DNA from: Solirubrobacter soli DSM 22325
Lineage (GTDB): Bacteria; Actinomycetota; Thermoleophilia; Solirubrobacterales; Solirubrobacteraceae
NCBI RefSeq assembly: GCF_000423665.1
Contig: NZ_KE384069.1
Coordinates: 62,001 to 126,000 of the forward strand
DNA: 64,000 bases
Direction: 5' to 3'
The position numbers were made by a program, and so were the translations under genes. Within the stretch, counting starts at the first letter, position 1; every line of letters begins with the position of its first letter. Of the stretch, positions 1 to 6,889 are shown in pieces. The notes under the pieces were generated by a model. That model worked only from the letters and a program-made list of their open reading frames with translations. It searched no databases and was not told the origin of the DNA.

Positions 1-1177
1 TGCCGAACTTGAGCGCCTCGTGCTCGTTGGCGGTGTTGTCGGCGACCTCGTCGGCCAGCGACTTGATCGGCGCGCTCGCGCCGAGCCGCTTGTAGTAGAG
101 GTCGATCGCCATGTGCTGCTCGCCGCCGCCGGCCAGCGCGGGCATCGCGCCCGGGTCGATCACGGGCCGCTCGACGAGGATCGCGCCCGCCGCCTCCAGC
201 GCCGCCTTGGCCTCGAGGATCTGCGGCGTCGAGCCGTTGTAGCCGATCCGCTTCCCGCGCACGAAGTTGACGTCGAGCGCGCTCATGTAGTTCGGCACCG
301 TGGGCGGCGCGGGCGGCACCACCGAGGCCGGGTTCAGCGCGCCCCAGTACTCGCGGTAGTAGGCGTCGTTGATCGGGTCCGGCCCGGCGATCGACTGCAG
401 TGTCATCGCGGCGTTGGCGACGGTCCGGTCCATCGGGCCGGCGGTGTCCTGCGACGCGCGGATCGGCGCGATGCCATAGCCCGCCACGAGCCCGACCGTC
501 GGTCGCAGGCCGACGAGCGACTGGGCGCTGGAGGGGGAGATGATCGACCCGGACGTCTCGGTGCCGACGGTCAGCATCGACAGCGCCGCGGCGCCCGCCG
601 TGCCCGAGCCCGAGGAGGAGCCGGACGGGTTCTGGTCGGCGTCGAGGCCGTGGATCACCTGGCCCGTGAGGTTGCTGAAGCCCGACGGCTGGTTGCCGAA
701 GGAGTTCGCGTACTCGGACAGGCCGAGCTTGCCGAGGATCACGACGCCGCTCTCGCGCAGCTTCTTGGCCACGCCCGAGTCGGTCTCCGGGAACGAGTTG
801 CGCAGCGAGTAGTTGCCGGCCGACGTGTACATGCCCTTGACGTCGATCAGGTCCTTGAGCAGGACCGGGAGCCCGTGGGCCGGCCCGCGCAGCTTGCCCG
901 CCTTGCGCTCGGCGTCGAGCCGCGCCGCGTCCTTCAACGCCTCCCGGTTGAGCTGCGTGACCGCGTTGAGCCCCGGCCCGCGCTTGTTCAGGGCCGCGAT
1001 CCGCGCGATGTACGCCCGCGTCAGCTGGACCGATGTCAGCGTCCCGTTGGCCATCATGGCCTCGGCCGTCGGGCCGTCGAGCGTCTCCAGGTCCAGGATC
1101 GGCTCAGCCGCGTGTGCCGGCGTCGCGCAGATCGCGCCCACGGCGCACGTCAGCGCCGCGAGACGTGCCAGTCTCAT
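1..1177 (-). CDS. Exported amidase, amidase-signature family (3' end outside window)
   Basis: The reverse strand reads as one open frame from ATG at 1175-1177 to the window edge, 392 codons, with the C-terminus missing. The N-terminus has a short Sec signal peptide (charged start, Ala-rich core, cleavage near PAHAAEP). Amidase-signature residues are visible: the catalytic Lys in LLKDLIDVKG, the Gly/Ser-rich stretch GSSSGSGTAGAAAL, and the nucleophile region VGTETSGSIISPS, giving the Ser-cisSer-Lys triad. A purine-rich GAGGGGGA lies just upstream as the ribosome site. The family hydrolyses carbon-nitrogen amide bonds; the substrate is unknown. Export suggests scavenging of amides or peptide amides outside the cell. 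A second, cytoplasmic amidase of the same superfamily is at 60.7-62.0 kb. Family assignment is firm, substrate is not. Confidence 0.9.
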   Translation of the reverse strand, partial: MRLARLAALTCAVGAICATPAHAAEPILDLETLDGPTAEAMMANGTLTSVQLTRAYIARIAALNKRGPGLNAVTQLNREALKDAARLDAERKAGKLRGPAHGLPVLLKDLIDVKGMYTSAGNYSLRNSFPETDSGVAKKLRESGVVILGKLGLSEYANSFGNQPSGFSNLTGQVIHGLDADQNPSGSSSGSGTAGAAALSMLTVGTETSGSIISPSSAQSLVGLRPTVGLVAGYGIAPIRASQDTAGPMDRTVANAAMTLQSIAGPDPINDAYYREYWGALNPASVVPPAPPTVPNYMSALDVNFVRGKRIGYNGSTPQILEAKAALEAAGAILVERPVIDPGAMPALAGGGEQHMAIDLYYKRLGASAPIKSLADEVADNTANEHEALKFG

Positions 1178-1271
1178 TCGGTCCCCCTCGTCTCATTTGA
1201 CCCTCATACGGGAGTCAATTCGGGGGAGGCCCGGCGCGCATTGGACCGGCGGTCGGAGCCGGGTTCGACGC

Positions 1272-1466
1272 TCAGTCCTTCGGGGGCACGACCGGCGCGG
1301 CGTTCTCGTTGCCGGCCTGCACCTCTTCCAGGCGCGAACGCAGGCGCTCACGCAGCTCGTCGGGCGAGTAGTCCGACTGCGGGCGGCGGTTGCGGGCGAC
1401 CACCGCGCCCGTCGCGGCGACGCCGGCGGCGCCGGCGAGACCGAGGAGCTTCCATCGCGCCTTCAT
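1272..1466 (-). CDS. Small single-span membrane protein, function unknown
   Basis: 64 residues. The N-terminus is basic (MKARWKLLG), followed by one Ala/Gly/Val-rich membrane segment at about residues 7-24, then a charged stretch rich in Glu and Arg (SPDELRERLRSRLEEV, residues 33-48) predicted to be helical, then a Pro/Lys end. It is divergent from the NlpC/P60-like gene with only 21 bases between start codons. I do not recognise the family. The membrane-plus-amphipathic-helix layout argues for a real small membrane protein rather than a chance frame. Confidence 0.6.
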   Translation of the reverse strand: MKARWKLLGLAGAAGVAATGAVVARNRRPQSDYSPDELRERLRSRLEEVQAGNENAAPVVPPKD

Positions 1467-1487
1467 GGTTCGCGTACCTTACCGGCC

Positions 1488-2102
1488 GTGAACGCCTCGT
1501 CGCTGCCCTTTGAAGAAGCTGTCGCCACGACCTCGACCGGCGACATCTGGCTGTTCCGCGGGCGCTCGCTCGCCGATCGCGCCATCCAGACCGTGACCAA
1601 CAGCCCCGTCAACCACGTCGGGATGGCGATCGCGCTCGACGACATGCCGCCGCTGCTGTGGCACGCCGAGCTCGGCAAGTCGCTCCCGGACGCGTGGACC
1701 GGCGAGCGCCACCGCGGCGTGCAGCTGCACAAGCTCGAGGACGCGGTGCGTACGTGGGACGAGAAGTACGGTCAGCGGGCGTGGGTGCGACACCTGGAAG
1801 GCGGCTCGGTCACGCGCGAGCAGGAGAATCGGCTGATCGAGACGATCGACAAGTACAACGGCAAGCCGTTCCCGACGACGCCGAGGCTCGCCGCCGGGTG
1901 GGCGACGGGCCGGCTGCGCCGGCGCGAGGTGTCGCGCGAGACGATCTACTGCGCCGAGCTCGTGGCCGCGACCCTGCAGCACATGGGCCTGCTGGGCGAC
2001 GACCGGCCGATGACGTGGTACGACCCGGGCAAGTTCTGGTCCGGCGACGACGTCGAGCTGACGCCGCCGTTCAAGCTCGGCGGCGAGATCGCCGTCACCT
2101 GA
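1488..2102 (+). CDS. Permuted NlpC/P60-like (YiiX/YaeF type) cysteine hydrolase
   Basis: 204 residues from GTG at 1488. The order of motifs is the circularly permuted papain-like one: a His in SPVNHVGMAI (about residues 38-47) comes first and the Cys in ETIYCAELVAATL (about residues 154-166) comes late. The conserved opening GDIWLFRGRSLADRAIQ matches the start of this family's catalytic fold. Such enzymes are amidases or acyl hydrolases on peptide or lipid substrates. No signal peptide is visible, so it is probably cytoplasmic or membrane-associated. Its stop overlaps the stop of the convergent gene by 8 bases. Substrate unknown. Confidence 0.75.
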   Translation: MNASSLPFEEAVATTSTGDIWLFRGRSLADRAIQTVTNSPVNHVGMAIALDDMPPLLWHAELGKSLPDAWTGERHRGVQLHKLEDAVRTWDEKYGQRAWVRHLEGGSVTREQENRLIETIDKYNGKPFPTTPRLAAGWATGRLRRREVSRETIYCAELVAATLQHMGLLGDDRPMTWYDPGKFWSGDDVELTPPFKLGGEIAVT

Positions 2103-2544
2103 ACGCGCGCCGCCACGAGCGGCGCTCGTCGATCTCGCGGACGAGCCGGCCCGCGAGCCAGTATTCCCAGCTCGGCGGCCCGAGGCGCCGCGCGGCGAGC
2201 AGGCCGAGGCCGAGCATGAGCGCCGCGACCGTCCGAGAGGACCGCGGCGTCGGCGCGGTCCCGGGGGTCAGACCGCGAACGCGGGCGGAGCGGTGCCGCG
2301 CGCTGCGCTCGAACGCCGCGATCGCGAGGTCCGGAGCGATCCGCCACGTCAGCCCGCGGGTGGCGGACAGCCCTTTGACGTGGGCGGCGATCAGCGTCCC
2401 CATCGCGACGCCCGCCACGGCCTCGGGCCACACCGCGGGCGCGGAGAGCCGTTCCGGCTCGGGCAGCACCTCGGGATCGGCGGGCGGCGGCACGTACACG
2501 GGCCCGTCCGGGAGCACTAACAGCACCTCGCGGAGTGTGAGCAC
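2095..2544 (-). CDS. Hypothetical protein with two weak hydrophobic segments
   Basis: 149 residues from GTG at 2542-2544. The N-terminus is LTLREVLLVLPDGPVYVPPP; a weakly hydrophobic segment follows (AVAGVAMGTLIAAHVKG, about residues 42-58), then a basic region and a second hydrophobic run (ALMLGLGLLAARRLG, about residues 103-117), ending in Arg-rich sequence. I do not recognise the family. The chosen start lies inside a perfect 13-base palindrome, with a GGGGGAGG about 11 bases upstream that could serve as ribosome site. An alternative in-frame GTG lies about 21 bases further in. Convergent with the preceding gene. Confidence 0.5.
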   Translation of the reverse strand: MLTLREVLLVLPDGPVYVPPPADPEVLPEPERLSAPAVWPEAVAGVAMGTLIAAHVKGLSATRGLTWRIAPDLAIAAFERSARHRSARVRGLTPGTAPTPRSSRTVAALMLGLGLLAARRLGPPSWEYWLAGRLVREIDERRSWRRAFR

Positions 2545-2554
2545 TTGACAAGTG
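2542..2554. promoter_or_regulatory. Perfect 13-base palindrome overlapping a start codon
   Basis: CACTTG-A-CAAGTG has 6-base arms around a single central base. It covers the proposed GTG start of the leftward gene and contains a TTGACA hexamer on the + strand. Position and symmetry suit a dimeric repressor site. No regulator is identified. Confidence 0.35.
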
Positions 2555-2555
2555 T

Positions 2556-2575
2556 CCTCCCCCGACCGGGGGAGG
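2556..2575. promoter_or_regulatory. GC-rich hairpin in divergent intergenic region
   Basis: CCTCCCCC and GGGGGAGG are perfect 8-base arms around a 4-base loop (GACC), starting one base after the 13-base palindrome. On the minus strand the second arm offers a Shine-Dalgarno-like GGGGGAGG for the leftward gene, so folding could hide that site. The rest of the 138-base gap before the CAP gene shows no clear promoter. Confidence 0.35.
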
Positions 2576-2682
2576 GGGCTAAAGGGACTTTCAACGGACG
2601 CCGACGGATCTCCTAGGTCGCAGGTATTCCCATTGGTCCTGGGGAGCGACTGAATCCGTCCCGTCCGTCGGAGGTCTCCTTC

Positions 2683-3222
2683 ATGCGCCGCAATGCGCAG
2701 CGTCTCGCTGTCTCGTCCCTGCTCGCCCTCGCCGCCGCAGCCGGTGCCCCGGCCGCCGCGAACGCGAAGGGATGCTCCGGCGCCGACAGCAGCCCGGCCA
2801 CGCTCGGCCAGGCCAAGACCGCGCACACGACGCTCTGCCTGCTCAACCACGAGCGCACGATCCGCGGCCTCCGCCGCCTCCGTCACGACACCCGCCTGAG
2901 CCGCGCCGCCCGCGGTCACGCCGGCGACATGGTCGCCAAGCACTACTTCGACCACACCTCCAAGTCCGGCGCCTCCTTCGTCACCCGCATCAAGCGCACC
3001 GGCTGGACCAAGTCGCGCCGCTCGTGGACGGTGGGCGAGAACATCGGCTACGGCGAGGGCTCGCTGGCCACCCCGCGCGAGATGGTCAAGGCGTGGATGC
3101 ACAGCGCCGGGCACCGTCAGAACATCCTCGCCCGCCAGTTCAAGATGATCGGCATCGGGGTCGCCAACGGCGCGCCGACCGGCGGCGGCGGCGCGACCTA
3201 CGCCACCGACTTCGGCGGCTGA
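2683..3222 (+). CDS. Secreted CAP-domain (SCP/PR-1-like) protein
   Basis: 179 residues from ATG, with GGAGG 8 bases upstream. Signal peptide at residues 1-28, cleavage near AANAKG. The CAP domain fills the rest: the helix around LLNHERTIRGLRRL, then RGHAGDMVAKHYFDHTS, the GENIGYGEG motif, and the HSAGHRQNIL motif that precedes the conserved core strand. His and Glu residues usually lining the CAP cavity are present. Bacterial CAP proteins are extracellular and of mostly unknown activity. It is short, with no cell-wall-binding domain. Confidence 0.85.
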   Translation: MRRNAQRLAVSSLLALAAAAGAPAAANAKGCSGADSSPATLGQAKTAHTTLCLLNHERTIRGLRRLRHDTRLSRAARGHAGDMVAKHYFDHTSKSGASFVTRIKRTGWTKSRRSWTVGENIGYGEGSLATPREMVKAWMHSAGHRQNILARQFKMIGIGVANGAPTGGGGATYATDFGG

Positions 3223-3223
3223 T

Positions 3224-3247
3224 CCCGGCAGGGGATTTAATGCCGGG
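3224..3247 (+). terminator. Stem-loop after CAP gene
   Basis: Arms CCCGGCA (3224-3230) and TGCCGGG (3241-3247) pair perfectly over seven bases around a 10-base loop, starting just after the CAP gene stop. There is no T-tract, so this is at best a weak or factor-assisted terminator. Confidence 0.4.
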
Positions 3248-3276
3248 GAGTGCCACGTGAACCGGTAAGGAAACGG

Positions 3277-4689
3277 ATGGCGGGCGTCCTCGTCGTGGGC
3301 GCCGCTGAGCCGGAGATCCAATCCTGGCTGCGTGCCGCCGGTCACGCGCCCCGTGCCGTACGCCGCGCCGCCGCCGCCGGCCCCGCGCTGGAGGAGGAGC
3401 CGGTCGACCTCGTGATCGTCGACCGCGACGCCGCCGGCCTCGACGCGCCCGCCGTCTGCCGGGCGCTGCGCGACGACCCGCGGCTGGGCGACGCGTGGCT
3501 GCTGGCGATCACGGTCGCCGCCAAGGGCCGGATGGCCGACTCGGTGCTCAACGCGGGCGCCGACGACTATCTGCACCGCCCGTTCACCCGCGCCGAGCTG
3601 ATCGCGCGCACCCGCGCGGGCCTGCGCGCCGCCGAGCAGCGCTCCAACGACCGCCTGCTGCGCACGCTGATGGAGAACGTCCCGGGCGCGATCTACCGCT
3701 CCGCCTGGCACGCGGACTTCATCCTGGAGGCGATCAGCGACGAGATCGAGCGCATCTCGGGCTACCCGCCGCAGAACTTCCTCGCCTCGCAGCGGCGCAC
3801 GATCCTCTCGATCGTCCACCCCGACGACGTCGACGTCGTGCTCGAGACGGTCTCGCACTCGACCGAGGCGAACGAGCCGTTCGTGCTCGAGTACCGGATC
3901 GTGCGCGCCGACGGCGAGGTCCGCTGGGTGCTCGACCGCGGCCAGCCGGTGCCTGGTCCCGGTGGAAGGCTGTGGCTGGACGGCGCGCTGTTCGACATCA
4001 CCGAGCGCCGGGCGGCCGAGGCGGCCTTGCTCGCCCACAAGGTCGAGGCGGCGCGCACCGCGGAGCTGCGGGCGTCGCGCCAGCGCATCCTCGAGGCCGC
4101 GGACGCCGCGCGGCGCAAGATCGAGCGCGACCTGCACGACGGCGCGCAGCAGCGGCTGGTCTCGCTCGTGCTCGACGTCCAGGTGGCCAAGCGCCGGCTG
4201 GCCAAGGACCCGTCGCAGGTCGGGGAGTTCCTCGAGCGGATGGGGACCGAGCTCAAGGAGGCGTCGAACGAGCTGCGCGAGCTCGCCCGCGGCATCCACC
4301 CCTCGGTGTTGACCGAGCGCGGTCTGGTGGCGGCGATCGGCGCGCTGGCGACCCGCTCGCCGTTCCCGGTGGAGGTCGTCGAGCCGCCGGAGGAGCGCTT
4401 CCCGGCCGCGGTCGAGGCCGCGGCGTACTTCACCGTCGCCGAGGCGCTCACGAACGTCGCCAAGTACGCGCAGGCCACGCACGCGGTCGTGCGGGTGTCG
4501 TGCGTGGGCTCGGACCTGATCGTCGAGGTGCTCGACGACGGTATCGGCGGCGCCGAGGTCGGCAAGGGCTCGGGGCTCTCCGGCCTTGCCGACCGCATCG
4601 GGGCCAGCGACGGCACGCTGACGGTCGTCTCGCCCGTGGGGGAGGGGACGACGATCCGCGCGGTGCTCCCGCTCAACGGCGCGGGGTAG
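3277..4689 (+). CDS. Hybrid-type sensor histidine kinase: REC-like, PAS, HisKA_3, HATPase
   Basis: 470 residues from ATG at 3277, chosen because AAGG lies 6 bases upstream; a GTG at 3250 is in frame. Residues 1-115 form a receiver-like domain with an Asp in VIVDRD, but the usual conserved Lys of the KP motif is Arg (YLHRPF), so it may not be a normal phosphoreceiver. Residues about 122-245 are a PAS domain ending in DITERR. The NarL-type dimerisation motif RKIERDLHDGAQQRL carries the phospho-His, and the ATPase has EALTNVAKYA and DDGIGG. No membrane segment is visible, so it is probably cytoplasmic. No response regulator is adjacent, making it an orphan kinase. Confidence 0.88.
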   Translation: MAGVLVVGAAEPEIQSWLRAAGHAPRAVRRAAAAGPALEEEPVDLVIVDRDAAGLDAPAVCRALRDDPRLGDAWLLAITVAAKGRMADSVLNAGADDYLHRPFTRAELIARTRAGLRAAEQRSNDRLLRTLMENVPGAIYRSAWHADFILEAISDEIERISGYPPQNFLASQRRTILSIVHPDDVDVVLETVSHSTEANEPFVLEYRIVRADGEVRWVLDRGQPVPGPGGRLWLDGALFDITERRAAEAALLAHKVEAARTAELRASRQRILEAADAARRKIERDLHDGAQQRLVSLVLDVQVAKRRLAKDPSQVGEFLERMGTELKEASNELRELARGIHPSVLTERGLVAAIGALATRSPFPVEVVEPPEERFPAAVEAAAYFTVAEALTNVAKYAQATHAVVRVSCVGSDLIVEVLDDGIGGAEVGKGSGLSGLADRIGASDGTLTVVSPVGEGTTIRAVLPLNGAG

Positions 4690-4699
4690 GCTCGTTCAC

Positions 4700-5029
4700 A
4701 TGGCCCGCGACGACCGCATGGTGTACTCGTCCTCCGACGGCGACCTGCGCAAGGCCCGCGACCCCGCGCTGACGGCGCGCAAGGCCGCGGGCGGACGCGT
4801 GAAGGTCAAACGCGAGACGAGCGGGCGCCGCGGCAAGGCGGTCACGACCATCTACGACGTGCCGCTCGCCGACGACGGCCTGAAGGAGCTCGCCGGACGC
4901 CTGAAGAAGCGCTGCGGCGTCGGCGGCTCGGTCAAGGACGGCGTGATCGAGCTGCAGGGCGACCACCGCAACGTGGTCATCGAGGTGCTGAAGGCCGACG
5001 GCTACGACGTCGTCGCTGCCGGAGGTTGA
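4700..5029 (+). CDS. yciH: SUI1/eIF1-like translation factor YciH
   Basis: 109 residues. The C-terminal 75 residues match the SUI1/eIF1 fold: TIYDVPLADDGLKELAGRLK, then KRCGVGGSVKDGVIELQG, then HRNVVIEVLKADGYDV. Bacterial YciH proteins bind the small ribosomal subunit and can influence initiation fidelity; this is family knowledge. The Lys/Arg-rich N-terminal segment (residues about 20-50) fits RNA binding. It begins 10 bases after the sensor kinase stop and could be co-transcribed with it. Confidence 0.88.
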   Translation: MARDDRMVYSSSDGDLRKARDPALTARKAAGGRVKVKRETSGRRGKAVTTIYDVPLADDGLKELAGRLKKRCGVGGSVKDGVIELQGDHRNVVIEVLKADGYDVVAAGG

Positions 5030-5075
5030 GAATCAAGGCAGGGCAGCCCCTCCGCCCCACCCCGATCATCCGACC

Positions 5076-5714
5076 TTAACGGAACGGCTTGGAGACGTCG
5101 GCGCAGATCATGTTCGCGCTGAAGCGGCTCGCGCCGCCGTTGTCCGTGAACTCGATCTGGTAGCTCGAGCGGAACGGGACGATGCCGTTCAGATGGTCCT
5201 CGGCGTCGACGGCGTTCCCGCCCGCGCTGAGCGCGACGTCGCCGTCGTCACAGCCAAGGCTCACGCCGCTGACCAGCACGGTCTTCCCGCCGCCCGGCCC
5301 GCTGACCAGGCCGGTGGCGACGCCGTAGAGGCGGCTCGGCAGGAAGTCCTCCTCGGACTTGCCGTCGAGCTTGTCGGCGTTGAGGTTGGAGGCCTTGCCT
5401 GCGTCGGCGTTGACCGCGATCGGCGGCTGGCCGGCCGGGACGGTGAGGTCGATGCCGCGGCGGCCAGCGCCCGCGCCGCCGTTGACGACCTTGAGGACCG
5501 GGCCGATGCCGCTGCCGCTCTTGCGCAGCGACAGGACGCCGTCGTTGAGCTGGTTCGTGCCCTCCAGGACCGTCGACGCCTTGTCGATCCGCTGCGACTG
5601 ACCGAGCTTGAGCGGGTCGCCGGGGACGGCGTCGGTCGCGGCGAGCGCGACCGCCGGGATCGTGGTGAAGCCGATGGCGAGCGCGACGATCGAGCGCTTA
5701 CGTGTGAGGTTCAT
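5076..5714 (-). CDS. Exported protein with NADKLDG motif, function unknown
   Basis: 212 residues. Signal peptide at residues 1-26 (basic start, then IVALAIGFTTIPAVALA). The middle contains LNADKLDGKSEEDF, a motif that recurs in exported actinobacterial proteins of unknown role, often just before a C-terminal beta domain as here (about residues 125-212). Two Cys in that last domain (GVSLGCDDGD and NMICADVS) could form a disulphide outside the cell. No catalytic motif is visible. Confidence 0.65.
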   Translation of the reverse strand: MNLTRKRSIVALAIGFTTIPAVALAATDAVPGDPLKLGQSQRIDKASTVLEGTNQLNDGVLSLRKSGSGIGPVLKVVNGGAGAGRRGIDLTVPAGQPPIAVNADAGKASNLNADKLDGKSEEDFLPSRLYGVATGLVSGPGGGKTVLVSGVSLGCDDGDVALSAGGNAVDAEDHLNGIVPFRSSYQIEFTDNGGASRFSANMICADVSKPFR

Positions 5715-5743
5715 GAACGACGAAGACGCCCCGTCCGGCGCCG

Positions 5744-6850
5744 TCAGACGGGGGAATCCCCCGCCCGCCCCCTGACCGCCACCACGAGGATCAGCGCGAG
5801 CGCGGCGACCTGGGCGATGCCGGCGAGCGCGGTGCCGAGCGGGACCGTCGCCAGCGCGACCGCGGCGGCGATCAGCCGCCCGCTGTTGCGCGGCAGGCCG
5901 AGCGTGTGGCGGAAGCCCGTGTCACAGACGATGTAGAGCGCGGTGCCGACCGCCAATGCGACCGCGACCCAGTCGTCGAGCGCGTCGTAGGGATGTCCGA
6001 TTGCCTTCTTCAGGCCCGCCGCGACCGTGATCACCGCGAGCAGCAGGCCGTAGTGCCAGTAGCCGAAGGCCTGCAGAGCGAGCGGCGCGCGGCGCTCGGC
6101 CGGTGCCTCCCCGAACGCCTCCTCGACCGCGTTCTCGTCGCTGAAGTAGACCCACCACAGACCGGCGACGAGGGCCAGCGCGAGCCAGGCGAACAGGATG
6201 ATGCTCGCGTCGAGCTCGAGGCCTTCGGCGCCGACGCCGAGCACGACGATCGACTCGCCGAGCGCGATGATCACCACCAGGCCGTGGCGCTCGACGAAGT
6301 GCGCGACGCCGACGACGAAGCCCTCGACGCTGGTGAAGCGCGGGGTCAGCCAGAGCAGGACCGCGGCGACGGCCCACAGGATCGTCTGCGCGTCACCGCC
6401 GAGCGCCCCGCCGGCGACGACGAGGCCCGCGCCGAGCAGGTTGAACGGCGCGATCTTGAGGATCGCCGCGAGCTCCTCCGCCGTCACGCCGCGGGCGAAC
6501 ATCCCGCCGTGCAACGCGGTCACGACCAGGTAGCCGAGGCCGAAGAGCAGCCCGTCCTGTTCGTACGCGTGCGGCGTCGCCAGCGCGATCATCAGGAAGC
6601 CGCCCATCCCGCCGAGCAGCAACAGCCGGAAGCGCCCGCTGCTGGTCGGGATCGCGTTCGTCAGCCACGCGTAGCCGTCGTACATCCACCAGATCAGCAG
6701 CAGCATCACGACCACCCGCGTCAGCGCCTCGAGGTCGTGGCCCTCGGCCAGGACGTCGGTCAGCTGCGTGATCGTGAAGACGAAGACGAGGTCGAAGAAC
6801 AGCTCGAGCGTGGAGACACGGACGCTCCGCGGGGCGCTTGGGGAGGACAC
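5744..6850 (-). CDS. ltrA: LtrA-family (low temperature requirement A) membrane protein
   Basis: 368 residues from GTG at 6850; a nearby ATG at 6863 is out of frame. The family opening STLELFFDLVFVFTITQLTD is present at residues 12-31. About ten hydrophobic segments follow, including VVIIALGESIVVLGVG, the internal family signature with its charged Glu. LtrA was named from a Listeria cold-growth mutant; the molecular activity of the family remains unclear. No operon partner; flanked by genes for exported proteins. Confidence 0.88.
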   Translation of the reverse strand: MSSPSAPRSVRVSTLELFFDLVFVFTITQLTDVLAEGHDLEALTRVVVMLLLIWWMYDGYAWLTNAIPTSSGRFRLLLLGGMGGFLMIALATPHAYEQDGLLFGLGYLVVTALHGGMFARGVTAEELAAILKIAPFNLLGAGLVVAGGALGGDAQTILWAVAAVLLWLTPRFTSVEGFVVGVAHFVERHGLVVIIALGESIVVLGVGAEGLELDASIILFAWLALALVAGLWWVYFSDENAVEEAFGEAPAERRAPLALQAFGYWHYGLLLAVITVAAGLKKAIGHPYDALDDWVAVALAVGTALYIVCDTGFRHTLGLPRNSGRLIAAAVALATVPLGTALAGIAQVAALALILVVAVRGRAGDSPV

Positions 6851-6889
6851 GCTGAGAGATCATGCCTCCTCGCGCCCCGCGGGTCCGTT

